Below are positions 38,142 to 47,403 of a stretch of 55,293 bases of DNA, piece by piece (the first letter of the stretch is position 1; every line of letters starts with the position of its first letter). This stretch comes from Acinetobacter sp. ANC 5054 (lineage in GTDB: Bacteria > Pseudomonadota > Gammaproteobacteria > Pseudomonadales > Moraxellaceae): contig NZ_NEGG01000020.1 of assembly GCF_002135295.1 (NCBI RefSeq), positions 1 to 55,293 on the forward strand. The letters run 5' to 3'. A program made the translations under genes and the position numbers. The notes beneath the pieces are model-generated. The model ran no database searches and was not told the DNA's origin. It was given only the letters and a program-made list of their open reading frames with translations.

Positions 38142-38174
38142 AAAAATAAAAAAGGTGTTGACCTGCAACACCTC
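38142..38174 (-). terminator. Intrinsic terminator or attenuator before hpt
   Basis: GGTGTTG-ACCTG-CAACACC, a 7-bp stem extended by A-T pairs, followed on the minus strand by TTTTTTATTTTTTT. It sits after guaD and only 39 bases before the hpt start, so it ends guaD transcripts or attenuates read-through into hpt. Confidence 0.78.
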
Positions 38175-38333
38175 TAAAGATACTCCAATTTTAATACATC
38201 TCGATCGGAGTTGCATCTATTTTGCCGTCGAAAATGTAATCAGTTTGGCTTAGATTGACTGTCCCGCTTGAGCAAACAGGCACATCCAATCAGCACGACG
38301 CCCCATTTCAGCCATGTACGTTTCGATTTTGAT

Positions 38334-39656
38334 TTATTTTCCGGTTTTGACATAGGCACATTGTCCAAAGATGTAAGTAGCGTGAATATTACGATCATCC
38401 CCCATTAGCATCAGGGCAAACAAAGCGTCTTCCAGATTTTGAGCACGCTGCTGGCGCAGTGCTTGTAAAGCTGTGGCTTTTAAATCCAGCACGACAAAAT
38501 CAGCCTCTTTACCGACTTTAAAGTTCCCTAGTTTGTCATCCAAATCCAGTGCTTTGGCACCACCCAACGTGGCGTGATACAAAGCTTCAAAGGCAGATAA
38601 TTTATCACCTTGTAGTTGTTGCACTTTATAGGCTTCATTAATGGTTTGTAGTTGATTGAAGGACGTTCCTGCACCAATGTCTGTACCTAAACCAACTTTT
38701 ACCTGTTTTTCCCAGGTTTTTTTCAATGGAAATAAACCACTACCCAAGAACAGGTTTGACGTTGGGCAAAAAGCAATTGCGGAGTCAGTTGCATGCATGC
38801 AGTCCCATTCGTTTTCTTCTAAATGAACACAGTGTGCAAACACCGATTTCGACCCCGTTAGCCCATAATGATGGTAGACATCCAAATAGCCTTTTTGTTC
38901 AGGGTAGAGTTCTTTCACCCACGCGATTTCATTTTTATTTTCACTTAAATGTGTGTGGACATAGACATCTGGATATTCAGCCTTTAGCTCCCCTGCCCGT
39001 GCCAATTGCTCAGCTGTGGAGGTTGGGGCAAAGCGTGGGGTGATGGCATAGAGGTTTCTGCCTTTGCCATGCCACTTTTCAATCAGGGCTTTGGAATCGT
39101 GATAGCTACTGTCTGCGGTGTCACATAGCGCGTCAGGTGCATGTCGATCCATCATGACTTTACCCGCGATCAAGCGCATTTGGTGCTGCTCTGCCGCCTG
39201 AAATAGTGCATCTACCGACTGAGGATGTACGGTACAAAAAACCAATGCGGTGGTGGTGCCATTTTTTAGCAGTTCTTGCACAAAAAATGCCGCAATTTTT
39301 TGTGCATAGGCAGGGTCTGCAAATTGCATTTCAGTCGGAAAGGTGTAGGTATCGAGCCATTCTAAAAGTTGCTCACCATATGCCCCGACCATTTCCGTTT
39401 GTGGATAATGAATATGGGTGTCAATAAAACCCGGAACGATCAATTGGTCAGGATAATGCTGAACATCAAGGTCTGGTGGCAGCTGAGCTTGCCCTTCCTG
39501 CCAAGAACCAAACCATTGAATTTTACCCGCTTGGGTAATTAACAATCCATCTTCGAAATAGCGCACTTGGTCGTGAATTTCACGTGCTTGGGCAACTGTA
39601 TTCTGAATATCTAGAAAGCGACCACGGATCGCTGTAGATGTGATAACAGAAGACAT
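38334..39656 (-). CDS. guaD: Guanine deaminase
   Basis: 440 residues from the ATG at 39656 (MSSVITSTAIRGRF), with CAGG nine bases upstream. The amidohydrolase metal motif is HIHYPQTE (near 80), followed by VHTHLSEN, the His of FAHCVHL and the Asp of GLGTDIGAGTS (about 325-335). It deaminates guanine to xanthine. The same-strand neighbour hpt competes for or re-uses purine bases. A complete family-length protein; the 100 bases after it contain nothing recognisable before the terminator. Confidence 0.95.
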   Translation of the reverse strand: MSSVITSTAIRGRFLDIQNTVAQAREIHDQVRYFEDGLLITQAGKIQWFGSWQEGQAQLPPDLDVQHYPDQLIVPGFIDTHIHYPQTEMVGAYGEQLLEWLDTYTFPTEMQFADPAYAQKIAAFFVQELLKNGTTTALVFCTVHPQSVDALFQAAEQHQMRLIAGKVMMDRHAPDALCDTADSSYHDSKALIEKWHGKGRNLYAITPRFAPTSTAEQLARAGELKAEYPDVYVHTHLSENKNEIAWVKELYPEQKGYLDVYHHYGLTGSKSVFAHCVHLEENEWDCMHATDSAIAFCPTSNLFLGSGLFPLKKTWEKQVKVGLGTDIGAGTSFNQLQTINEAYKVQQLQGDKLSAFEALYHATLGGAKALDLDDKLGNFKVGKEADFVVLDLKATALQALRQQRAQNLEDALFALMLMGDDRNIHATYIFGQCAYVKTGK

Positions 39657-39867
39657 GACATACCTGCAGTTTAGAATTTTTTCGGTTGATTGTAGCTTAA
39701 TTTGGCTAGAAATGGCGTTGCTGTAATTAGACGATCTTGTGCTAAAACATCGAACAGCCATTCAGGCATGTCGAGTGCATGTCATTTTTCCAAAGCGATT
39801 GATTAAACCAATGGGCTTGTGTCAGGCTAAATCGAATCAAAGAATAGAATCAAACAACAGTGTATCT

Positions 39868-40509
39868 ATGTCCCATCCAATGCATCCTGTGAATCAAGCA
39901 CAACTCGAAGCCACTTATGATGAGCGCTTGCAGCAGCTGATTCAACAACATGACGGCATCATGTCTATTTTAAAGCAGCTTTATTTGGTGGATGCCAGTG
40001 CGTATATTGCCGCAGGGGTAATTCGAAATATGCTGTGGTCAGTGCTACACCAATACAGCTATACACTGTCCCATACTGAGGTGGATGTCATTTTTTATAA
40101 TCCTGAGGATGATGATGCTCATAGTGATCAGATCCAAACACAGATGCAGTCTTTATTTCCGTCTATACAGTGGGATGTGACCAACCAAGCTTTGGTACAT
40201 CATTGGTATCGTTTAGACAATGGTGATTCTATTTCGCCCTTAACATCGATTTTCCATGCCCTTTCTTTGTGGCCTGAAACTGCAACAGCGGTTGCGGTCC
40301 GTTTAAATGCACGTGATCAATTGGAAATCGTGGCACCATTTGGACTGACTGATTTGTTTGAATTAAAACTGCGTTGGAATCCGCGTTTAGTCAGTCGAGC
40401 GACCTTTTTGCAACGTATGGAAGCGAAACAATTTCTGCAACGCTGGCCACAATTAAGTTTGCTTGAGCCAGAACATTCAGTGTTATTTTCCGATGAGGGA
40501 TTGAATTAA
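39868..40509 (+). CDS. Nucleotidyltransferase-family protein (COG3575-like)
   Basis: 213 residues from the ATG at 39868; the open frame upstream to 39739 is not protein-like and overlaps the guaD promoter. The stretch YIAAGVIRNMLW and the acidic pair EVDVIFYNPED (about 71-81) match the glycine-containing and Asp-x-Asp elements of this nucleotidyltransferase-fold family, and the C-terminus (FGLTDLFELKLRWNP) is also typical. The substrate is unknown for the family. Divergent from guaD; ends in a bidirectional terminator. Confidence 0.78.
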   Translation: MSHPMHPVNQAQLEATYDERLQQLIQQHDGIMSILKQLYLVDASAYIAAGVIRNMLWSVLHQYSYTLSHTEVDVIFYNPEDDDAHSDQIQTQMQSLFPSIQWDVTNQALVHHWYRLDNGDSISPLTSIFHALSLWPETATAVAVRLNARDQLEIVAPFGLTDLFELKLRWNPRLVSRATFLQRMEAKQFLQRWPQLSLLEPEHSVLFSDEGLN

Positions 40510-40538
40510 AAAAGCCTCCGATGTCGGAGGCTTTGTGT
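40508..40538. terminator. Bidirectional terminator before the terC-family gene
   Basis: AAAGCCTCCGA-TG-TCGGAGGCTTT, 11-bp stem, A-run on the left and short T-run on the right. Confidence 0.87.
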
Positions 40539-40543
40539 TGATT

Positions 40544-41509
40544 TTACAAGGTGGTTTGGTTGTGCTTTTTACTGTGTCGAATCGATAACCATGCGGTAAT
40601 GGTTAACGTGATGACAATGAAGCCCAATGAGATCCAAATTGGCATATGGAAGACGTCCAACATCAACATTTTGAAACCAATGAACAATAAGATGATGCCA
40701 AGACCATAAGGCAAGTAATGCATTTTCGATGCTGCACCAGACAACAAGAAGAACATTGCGCGTAGGCCCAAAATCGCCATCAGGTTTGCAGTCAAGACAA
40801 TGAACGGATCTGAGGTGACAGCAAAAATTGCTGGGATCGAATCGACCGCGAAAATAACATCAGATGCTTCAACCAAGATCAAGACCAAAAATAACGGTGT
40901 TGCCCACAGCATGCCATTTTGGCGGACAAAGAATTTGTCTTCATGCATCTGTGGCGTAATGCGCATGTGCTTACGCAACCATTTTAAAATGGCCATATCC
41001 TCAATATTGCTTTCTTCTTCATCCTGACCTTTGAGGAACTTAAAGCCGGTATACACCAAGAACGCACCGAAGATATACAGTACCCAAGAAAACTCTTGCA
41101 CAAACCATGCGCCAATAAAAATAAAGATGGTTCGTAAAACGATTGCACCGAGTACGCCATACAGTAGTAATTTACGTTGTAATGCAGGTGGAATCGCAAA
41201 GGATGCAAAGATCATGAGCCAGACAAAAACGTTGTCAATGGCGAGGGATTTTTCTAACAGATAACCTGCAAAGTATTCCATGACTTTGGTATTGGCCACG
41301 GTGACACCTGCGGTTTGTTGCAAGTAGAGCCAAAGTGCACCACCAAATAAGGTCGCAACCGAAACCCAAGCAATACTCCAGTAGGCCGCAGTTTTGACTT
41401 TTACTTCTTGGCCTTGGTTATTTTTAAAGCCCATAAAGTCGATGATGAGCATTACGGTCACTAAACCGAAAAATGCTAGATACAGCCACAAGGTGCCGAT
41501 CGTTTCCAT
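40544..41509 (-). CDS. TerC-family integral membrane protein (Alx/MeeF-type manganese exporter candidate)
   Basis: 321 residues from the ATG at 41509, which has GGAG eight bases upstream; the ATG at 41524 would place that site inside the gene. About nine membrane helices. The acidic TerC residues are seen in EKSLAIDNVFVW and VEASDVIFAVDSIPAI. A yybP-ykoY (manganese) riboswitch precedes it. Together these suggest manganese export, as for E. coli Alx, rather than tellurite resistance. A short acidic cytoplasmic loop (QDEEESNIED) lies mid-protein. Confidence 0.9.
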   Translation of the reverse strand: METIGTLWLYLAFFGLVTVMLIIDFMGFKNNQGQEVKVKTAAYWSIAWVSVATLFGGALWLYLQQTAGVTVANTKVMEYFAGYLLEKSLAIDNVFVWLMIFASFAIPPALQRKLLLYGVLGAIVLRTIFIFIGAWFVQEFSWVLYIFGAFLVYTGFKFLKGQDEEESNIEDMAILKWLRKHMRITPQMHEDKFFVRQNGMLWATPLFLVLILVEASDVIFAVDSIPAIFAVTSDPFIVLTANLMAILGLRAMFFLLSGAASKMHYLPYGLGIILLFIGFKMLMLDVFHMPIWISLGFIVITLTITAWLSIRHSKKHNQTTL

Positions 41510-41540
41510 GTGTATTCTCCACATCTAACAACCAGCCATA

Positions 41541-41722
41541 AAAAAACCTTGACCAGTTGCCAGACGAAATAAAACGTCTGTGACAACATGATCAAGGTCT
41601 TGCCTACATCTTACTGTAATGTTTTGCAGTTCAGATGCTCAGATACCGACTTTTTGCAAAGTGTAATGACGATATTCTGACACGTAAATCTAGATTTACG
41701 CTTGGAGGAGGCTACTCCCCTT
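41541..41722 (-). promoter_or_regulatory. yybP-ykoY manganese riboswitch with intrinsic terminator
   Basis: On the minus strand the leader begins AAGGGGAGTAGCC (about 41710-41722) and ends GTAGGCAAGACC (about 41595-41606). These are the two conserved ends of the yybP-ykoY aptamer. Immediately after, ACCTTGA/TCAAGGT with an inner CAGACG/CGTCTG forms a terminator (41541-41598) followed by seven T. The aptamer 3' end overlaps the terminator stem, so it is probably a transcriptional on-switch: Mn2+ stabilises the aptamer and prevents termination. Confidence 0.87.
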
Positions 41723-41813
41723 GTTCAAATTCTGTTTTTGGATCGTGTCCAAATATGCGGCGAAGCATGACATTATTTTTGTGCTAGTGCAATCGTAAAT
41801 TACAATTTCATAG

Positions 41814-43007
41814 TTAATCTGGCTTCGAAACAAAATCTCGACGCTGCACCAAAATTAAGGCCAATATCGTACCCAAAATAGCAAGGATACCGCCGACCAG
41901 ACCGATTGAGCTTAAACCAAGTTGAACCGTGACGATGCCACCCAATAATGCACCACCACCAATTCCAACGTTATATAGTCCTGAGTAAATTGCCATAGCG
42001 ACATCAGTGGCATCGGATGCGAGGTTTAATGTTTTGGACTGTAGTGCCAAACTAAAACCAATAATACTCATGCCCCAGAGTAGGCATACTGCACTGATTC
42101 CAATAAAACTGGCATTTAATGGAAGGAGTAACAGCATCGCAAAGGCTAAACATGCTGTACTGAGCGGAATAGCCAACTTGGGATATTTCGCGCCAAATTT
42201 ACCAAACAAATAAGAACCCATAAAACCTGCGCCACCAAAAATTAATAGCAAGCTGGTGGTTTGCCCTGAGCTAAAGTTTGCGACATTCAGCGCGAAGGGT
42301 TCGATATAACTATAAGCTGTAAATTGTGCAGTAATCACTAAAATGGTTAATGCAAAAACCAACATGAGACTAGGACGTTTCACCAATACCTTTAGACTGC
42401 TCAGTGAACCTGAGTTCATGCTTGGCAGTAATGGGAGTGCCTTGGCTAAAATGATACACACTATGGTTGCGCCAATAGCAATCAGCGCAAAGGTATTGCG
42501 CCAACCATAGGTTTCACCGACCATACGACCAAATGGAATACCGAGTACCATGGCCAATGCTGTGCCTGTTGCAAGTAAGCCTAAGGCCTGGAATTCCTTG
42601 CCTTTAGGCGCTACACGTACAGCTAAAGATGCGGTAATGGACCAAAATAAAGCATGGGAGAAAGCAATGCCGATACGACTGAGCAAAAGCGTATTAAAAC
42701 TCCACGCAAAATAGGACAGCACATGACTCAAAATAAAAACGATGAACAAAGCAATTAATAAAAAGCGTCGTTCAATATTTTTGGTCAACAGCATAATGGG
42801 CAAGGAAATTGGTGCAACCACCCATGCATAGAGGGTAATCATGATTCCTACATCGGTTGCTGCCATATTGAAGCTTTTACCGATATCACTCAGTAATGCG
42901 ACGGGAACAAATTCTGTGGTATTAAAAATAAAGGCAGCAAAAGCGAGCGCAATGACGCAGATCCATGAACCTGAAGCGCTGGAATCGGAGGAGGGAGAAG
43001 CAGACAT
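41814..43007 (-). CDS. sotB: Sugar-efflux MFS transporter, SotB-like
   Basis: 397 residues, 12 membrane helices. Strong resemblance to E. coli SotB/Yde[33 protein letters not shown], the [20 protein letters not shown] block, [16 protein letters not shown] and [14 protein letters not shown]. SotB exports arabinose and isopropyl-thiogalactoside-like sugars. The Ser-rich N-terminus before helix 1 is variable. Single gene upstream of the terC riboswitch region, with no shared promoter. The 41723-41813 gap shows nothing else. Confidence 0.9.
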   Translation of the reverse strand: MSASPSSDSSASGSWICVIALAFAAFIFNTTEFVPVALLSDIGKSFNMAATDVGIMITLYAWVVAPISLPIMLLTKNIERRFLLIALFIVFILSHVLSYFAWSFNTLLLSRIGIAFSHALFWSITASLAVRVAPKGKEFQALGLLATGTALAMVLGIPFGRMVGETYGWRNTFALIAIGATIVCIILAKALPLLPSMNSGSLSSLKVLVKRPSLMLVFALTILVITAQFTAYSYIEPFALNVANFSSGQTTSLLLIFGGAGFMGSYLFGKFGAKYPKLAIPLSTACLAFAMLLLLPLNASFIGISAVCLLWGMSIIGFSLALQSKTLNLASDATDVAMAIYSGLYNVGIGGGALLGGIVTVQLGLSSIGLVGGILAILGTILALILVQRRDFVSKPD

Positions 43008-43164
43008 AATTGTCTTCGCTTGAAAAATTGGATGCTATTTTAACGCTAGACATATTGCACAGGAAATGATTTTAATTCCATATCACTCCTTTTTACTTAA
43101 TAGAAAAACAACAGTTTTATGTGCTAAAACATGCGACTTTATAAAAAAATCTCAAGGAAAAATT

Positions 43165-43446
43165 ATGTTAGTGCAACAACAAGATGATCAGAAAAAAGGT
43201 GCATTTTTTATTGAACAAGAGGGCGATCGTTTAGCGGAAATGACTTATTCATGGGCGGGTGACGATAAATTTATTATTGACCATACCGATGTCAGTGACA
43301 GCTTGCGTGGGCAAGGTGTCGGTCGGCATTTACTGGATGCTGCTGTGAACTTTGCTCGTGAAAAACACGTGAAAATTATTCCGCTTTGCCCTTACGCAAA
43401 GTCAGTTTTTGATAAAGATCCCATCATCCATGATGTTTTACGTTAA
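43165..43446 (+). CDS. Small GNAT N-acetyltransferase (YjdJ/GTF-type), paralogue 1
   Basis: 93 residues from the ATG at 43165, with AAGGAAAAATT just upstream; the longer open frame from 43066 has no such site. The acetyl-CoA binding element LRGQGVGRHLLDAAVNFARE (about 50-69) and the preceding DHTDVSDS define the short GNAT-like family. Substrate unknown. A paralogue with the same layout lies 340 bases downstream. Confidence 0.88.
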   Translation: MLVQQQDDQKKGAFFIEQEGDRLAEMTYSWAGDDKFIIDHTDVSDSLRGQGVGRHLLDAAVNFAREKHVKIIPLCPYAKSVFDKDPIIHDVLR

Positions 43447-43475
43447 ACATCAGATGGATTGAATTTAAGGACACA

Positions 43476-43512
43476 AAAAAACCGCCCATTCATAGGAATG
43501 GTCGGTTTTTTA
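43476..43512 (+). terminator. Terminator after GNAT paralogue 1
   Basis: ACCGCCCATTC and GAATGGTCGGT pair (one mismatch) with A-run left and six T right; also serves the minus-strand small ORF. Confidence 0.87.
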
Positions 43513-43539
43513 ACATGAATAAATCTGTTTTAAGGTCCT

Positions 43540-43623
43540 TTAATGGCGTGATTTATACATTGAGATAACCAATAAAGTCGCGACGAGAAGCAATGTGAAG
43601 ATTGCAATGATATATAAGTCCAT
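43540..43623 (-). CDS. Possible 27-residue single-helix membrane peptide
   Basis: The minus strand reads ATG at 43623 to TAA at 43540: MDLYIIAIFTLLLVATLLVI followed by SMYKSRH. It is one membrane helix with a basic cytoplasmic end. GGA lies nine bases upstream of the ATG, and a terminator hairpin follows within 30 bases. The size and pattern resemble KdpF-like or other regulatory micropeptides, but no family was identified and no partner gene is adjacent. The rest of the 43513-43786 gap is A/T-rich and shows nothing else. Confidence 0.5.
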   Translation of the reverse strand: MDLYIIAIFTLLLVATLLVISMYKSRH

Positions 43624-43786
43624 GAGAAACATCCGGCTAGTGTGTTTAATTTGTTTTTTTAATTAATGTGAATTATCTACAGATTTATTGTGCGCTAACT
43701 GCTAAGTTTAGTTGTGTTAGTTCTGTTTTATTACACTTATAAGTTTGTTACATCACATATCTTTTCATAAATAGGGAGAAAATCCA

Positions 43787-44071
43787 TTGGCTTTTCAACA
43801 TATTGATGATCGTCACAAAGGCGAATTTTTTCAACTGAATGAACAAGGGCAGCGTATTGCCGAAATCAGCTATATTTGGAGCAATGAGCATAAAATTATT
43901 GCCAATCATACGTGGGTCGATGATTCACTTCGTGGACAAGGTGTAGCACGTCAATTGCTAGATACTTTAGTTAATTTTGCCCGTGAACAGGATTTAAAAA
44001 TTATTCCAACTTGTTCTTATGTTGATGTGATGTTTCGTCGTGAAAAAAGCTTTGCGGATGTTGCGGCTTAA
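43787..44071 (+). CDS. Small GNAT N-acetyltransferase, paralogue 2
   Basis: 94 residues from a TTG start at 43787 with GGGAGAAAA upstream. It shares the layout of paralogue 1: KGEFFQLNEQGQRIAEISYIW matches KGAFFIEQEGDRLAEMTYSW, then LRGQGVARQLLDTLVNFARE. The C-termini differ (SYVDVMFRREKSFADVA against PYAKSVFDKDPIIHDVL), so acceptors may differ. A tandem duplication is likely. Separate transcription, as a terminator lies between them. Confidence 0.88.
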   Translation: MAFQHIDDRHKGEFFQLNEQGQRIAEISYIWSNEHKIIANHTWVDDSLRGQGVARQLLDTLVNFAREQDLKIIPTCSYVDVMFRREKSFADVAA

Positions 44072-44122
44072 AGATTATTAACAGTTTAGCCATGTTGCGC
44101 TTTATTTTAGAATCTAAGAATG

Positions 44123-44150
44123 AAAAAAGCCCGCGAAGCGGGCTTTTTTT
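44123..44150. terminator. Bidirectional terminator between GNAT paralogue 2 and mpl
   Basis: GCCCGC-GAA-GCGGGC with six A on the left and seven T on the right. Confidence 0.93.
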
Positions 44151-44167
44151 CATTTAATTCTGTTGCG

Positions 44168-45532
44168 TTAGGCTTTCAGTGCACTGATCAACTTTTGATG
44201 TAAACCACCAAAACCGCCATTCGACATTATCACCACAGCATCACCCTCGCCTGCTTCAGTCACAATCGTTTGAATGATTTCATCCAGCGAACGCGCTACA
44301 ACGGCTTTATTTGGTGCTGCTTCAATGACTGGTGCTAAGTCCCAATCCAGACCTTCAGGTTGATACCAAATCACTTCATCTGCCAAACGTGCAGAATGCG
44401 CTAAACCGTCTTTGTGGCTGCCCATGCGCATGGTATTTGAACGAGGTTCAATCACTGCCCACAGTTTACGTTCGCCTAGATGCTTACGTGCACCTTCAAG
44501 CGTGGTGTCAATTGCGGTTGGATGGTGGGCAAAGTCATCATACACTTCAATGCCACGTACCGTACCCAAAAGCTCCATTCGACGTTTCACACCGCCAAAG
44601 TTAGACAGTGCTTCACAAGCTGTTTCAATCGACACACCAACATGTTCGGCTGCGGCAATGGTCGCTAAAGCATTGGCAACACTATGTTGACCTGTCATGT
44701 TCCATTTTACTTCGCCTTTGACGACACCGTGTTGTAGCACTTTGAAATGAGAACCATCGGCAGAGAGCTGTTCAGCATAAACTTCAGCGCTATCATTGGC
44801 ATCTAAAGATGTACGCACTACTGGCGTCCAGCAGCCCATGTCCAGTACTTCATCAATATTGGTTTCAGTAATCGGTGCAATAATGCGACCTTCAGATGGA
44901 ATGGTACGCACCAGATGATGGAATTGTTTTTGAATGGCCGCTAAGTCATCAAAAATATCGGCATGGTCAAATTCAAGGTTATTTAAAATCGCTGTTTTAG
45001 GATGGTAATGCACGAACTTAGAACGTTTGTCGAAGAATGCAGAATCGTATTCATCCGCTTCCACACAGAAGTATTTGCCCGCGCCCAAACGTGCACTTTC
45101 ACTAAAACCTAAAGGCACACCACCAATCAAGAAACCTGGTTCTAAACCCGCTTGATCAAGTACCCACGCTAGCATAGTGGTTGTAGTGGTTTTACCATGG
45201 GTACCCGCAACACCTAAAACGTGTTTGCCTTGTAGGACATGGTCAGCCAAAAATTGTGGGCCTGAAATATACGGCAAGCCTTCGTTCAGCATGTATTCAA
45301 CCGCATCAATACCACGTTTCATGGCATTCCCCACGATCACCAAATCGGGATGGGGTTGTAAATGGCTACGATCATAGCCTTGCATTAAGGTAATGCCTGC
45401 ATTTTCGAGTTGGGTCGACATCGGTGGATACACGCTCTGGTCTGAACCTGTCACTGTATGTCCTAAATCACGAGCAAGTAGCGCTAACGAACCCATAAAG
45501 GTGCCACAAATACCCAAAATATGCAGATGCAT
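44168..45532 (-). CDS. mpl: UDP-N-acetylmuramate:L-alanyl-gamma-D-glutamyl-meso-diaminopimelate ligase
   Basis: 454 residues of the Mur ligase family. The start MHLHILGICGTFMGSLALLA with GICGTFMG is specific to Mpl (MurC has a different loop). The ATP-binding motif is GTHGKTTTT (110-118), followed by NLEFDHADIFDDL and HHPTAI with the third-domain GGVKRR region. It recycles murein tripeptide by joining it to UDP-MurNAc. The cytoplasmic recycling theme recurs with anmK and the transglycosylase gene later in the window. Single gene with its own promoter. Confidence 0.96.
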   Translation of the reverse strand: MHLHILGICGTFMGSLALLARDLGHTVTGSDQSVYPPMSTQLENAGITLMQGYDRSHLQPHPDLVIVGNAMKRGIDAVEYMLNEGLPYISGPQFLADHVLQGKHVLGVAGTHGKTTTTTMLAWVLDQAGLEPGFLIGGVPLGFSESARLGAGKYFCVEADEYDSAFFDKRSKFVHYHPKTAILNNLEFDHADIFDDLAAIQKQFHHLVRTIPSEGRIIAPITETNIDEVLDMGCWTPVVRTSLDANDSAEVYAEQLSADGSHFKVLQHGVVKGEVKWNMTGQHSVANALATIAAAEHVGVSIETACEALSNFGGVKRRMELLGTVRGIEVYDDFAHHPTAIDTTLEGARKHLGERKLWAVIEPRSNTMRMGSHKDGLAHSARLADEVIWYQPEGLDWDLAPVIEAAPNKAVVARSLDEIIQTIVTEAGEGDAVVIMSNGGFGGLHQKLISALKA

Positions 45533-45800
45533 GCCTGTTTACTCCACTTCTTTTATAGACACATCACTTTGTTTTTGGTGGTGTTGTCAGATTTATTTCA
45601 ATTTGAAAGCAACCATAGCAAGGGTCTTGGGGAAAAGATAGATTTTTTTGTATAACTTCATGCAAAAAATAAGGTGCCAAAACCCGCTGAAAATGACGAC
45701 TATTTTCAATTCAGCGATGCTGAGAATTTTTCAAAAAAATCTGCTGGAAAAGACCTGAAAATCGTACAATATGCCCAAAATTTTGTGATGTATTTTGCTG

Positions 45801-46139
45801 ATGTCTCTCGCCCTCTTGCTACTCTTAATTTCCAACTGCTTTATGACATTGGCCTGGTATGGTCATCTCAAATTTTTGCATGATGCCCCACTCTGGCAAG
45901 CGATTCTTTTTGGCTGGGCAATCGCCTTGTTGGAATATAGCTTTATGATTCCTGCAACACGCTTATTGGCACAGCATGGTTGGTCTTTGGGCCAAATGAA
46001 GATCACCCAAGAAGTGGTCACCTTGTTGGTCTTTGTACCATTTATGATTTTTTTGTTTAAGCAGCCATTTAAATTGGATTATTTATGGGCTGGTCTGTGC
46101 CTATTCGGCTGTGTTTATTTTGTCTTTAGAAGTCAATGA
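45801..46139 (+). CDS. DMT-superfamily / DUF486 membrane protein
   Basis: 112 residues from the ATG at 45801. Four membrane helices fill the protein. TLAWYGHLKF, FGWAIALLEYSFMIPATRL and the segment GQMKITQEVVTLLVFVPF are hallmarks of DUF486, small DMT-like proteins. Such proteins probably work as dimers. Transport substrate unknown. No clear ribosome-binding site; alternative TTG at 45795. Convergent with the next gene across a terminator. Confidence 0.85.
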   Translation: MSLALLLLLISNCFMTLAWYGHLKFLHDAPLWQAILFGWAIALLEYSFMIPATRLLAQHGWSLGQMKITQEVVTLLVFVPFMIFLFKQPFKLDYLWAGLCLFGCVYFVFRSQ

Positions 46140-46159
46140 ATGAAAAAGTAACATCAACG

Positions 46160-46190
46160 AAAAAGGACCAGATCAACGGGTCCTTTTTGA
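46160..46190. terminator. Bidirectional terminator
   Basis: AAAAAGGACC and GGTCCTTTTT pair over 10 bp; lies between convergent genes. Confidence 0.87.
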
Positions 46191-46202
46191 CTTTTATGGT
46201 AT

Positions 46203-46652
46203 TTATTTTGCTGAATATTTACAGGCTTTCTTTAGCACTTTACTAAATTCTCGATCTCTTGCGGTTGGATCATCATAATCAAACACATAATCGCTATCAC
46301 TGGTCAGCACAGTCATTTCACCATTCGCTTCAAAGTTCATGAGCGCATAGCCATAGGTTTGATCATCACAATACACGCGATATTCTGAAATCGAATACAT
46401 TTTATCCTGACCATCATCTGCCTTGTAGTAACCCGTCATAAGGACTGGCTCACGTTCATCTGTGGCAGATTTTCCTGTAATCAAGAACTTTTCATGTATA
46501 TAACCATTACTTTTAATTTCACCGTTATAGCCTTTTTGCTTTTGTAATTGACTAAAGTCTTTTTCAAATTGGCTGGTATTCAGTTGGATCAGTTGAGCAA
46601 AACTACTCGAGCTAATTGCGAGTGCAAGCAGAATAAACAGTGGTTTCATCAT
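46203..46652 (-). CDS. Hypothetical periplasmic protein
   Basis: 149 residues with a signal peptide (cleaved after SSFA, residues 16-19). The mature part is hydrophilic, with two cysteines (CDDQTYGYAL and KKACKYSAK) that could form a disulfide, and an acidic stretch TSDSDYVFDYDDP. No family recognised. Single gene. The upstream region to purE is very A/T-rich. Confidence 0.65.
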   Translation of the reverse strand: MMKPLFILLALAISSSSFAQLIQLNTSQFEKDFSQLQKQKGYNGEIKSNGYIHEKFLITGKSATDEREPVLMTGYYKADDGQDKMYSISEYRVYCDDQTYGYALMNFEANGEMTVLTSDSDYVFDYDDPTARDREFSKVLKKACKYSAK

Positions 46653-46863
46653 TTTAATATCGTATTCATGTTGATTTAAAAAAAGTTTTTATAAATTTGA
46701 AAAAAGAAAATAATTTTCGAAAAAATATTATGGAGTTTTCTCTTTTATTACAACCGTTAAATTTTATTGAGATGAATTTTCAGTCTATAATATGGGGCTC
46801 TTATTAAAGCTTGGCTCTAGTCGAGATTTACTCTCTCTTACTTTAATCTCTGGAAACATTGCA

Positions 46864-47376
46864 ATGAATGCGGCCGCTTCACAAGACACTCCTCTCGTTG
46901 GAATTATCATGGGTTCTCAATCCGATTGGGCAACCCTCGAAAACACTGCCAATATGCTAAAACAGCTTGGCGTCCCTTTTGAAGCGGAAGTGGTGTCTGC
47001 ACACCGTACTCCAGATCGTTTATTCGAATATGCTGAAACTGCACGTGAGCGTGGGATTCAAGTGATTATTGCGGGTGCAGGTGGCGCAGCGCATTTACCC
47101 GGTATGTGCGCAGCGAAGACCGACCTTCCTGTACTTGGCGTACCAGTAAAATCATCGATTTTAAATGGTGTCGATTCACTGCTTTCAATTGTACAAATGC
47201 CTGCGGGTATTGCAGTAGGAACATTGGCGATTGGCCCAGCAGGTGCAACCAATGCGGCGATTATGGCCGCGCAAATTTTAGGTTTAACGCGTCCTGAAAT
47301 TGCAAAAAATGTGGCAGATTTCCGTGCTGCGCAAACCGATAAAGTTGCGAGCAAAAATATTCCAGGTCAAGACTAA
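46864..47376 (+). CDS. purE: N5-carboxyaminoimidazole ribonucleotide mutase
   Basis: 170 residues from the ATG at 46864, with GGAAA upstream; the longer frame from 46792 is not conserved. Class I PurE motifs: [19 protein letters not shown] and [12 protein letters not shown]. It rearranges N5-CAIR to CAIR in purine synthesis. purK follows after 27 bases, so they form the purEK operon. An A/T-rich promoter region with a TATAAT at 46788-46793 precedes it. Confidence 0.97.
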   Translation: MNAAASQDTPLVGIIMGSQSDWATLENTANMLKQLGVPFEAEVVSAHRTPDRLFEYAETARERGIQVIIAGAGGAAHLPGMCAAKTDLPVLGVPVKSSILNGVDSLLSIVQMPAGIAVGTLAIGPAGATNAAIMAAQILGLTRPEIAKNVADFRAAQTDKVASKNIPGQD

Positions 47377-47403
47377 ACCAAGCTTTAAAATGGGACAAAT
47401 GTT

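Noticed and set aside
39739..39867. N-terminal extension of the nucleotidyltransferase-family gene
   Set aside because: The extension overlaps the guaD promoter region, is not protein-like and lacks a ribosome-binding site.
43363..43376. AAACACGTGAAAAT inside a GNAT gene as a possible parS
   Set aside because: Only one half fits; fewer matches than the three accepted sites.
45674..45883. Open frame of 69 residues overlapping the DMT-family gene
   Set aside because: No family resemblance, and the overlapping frame encodes a typical DUF486 membrane protein.
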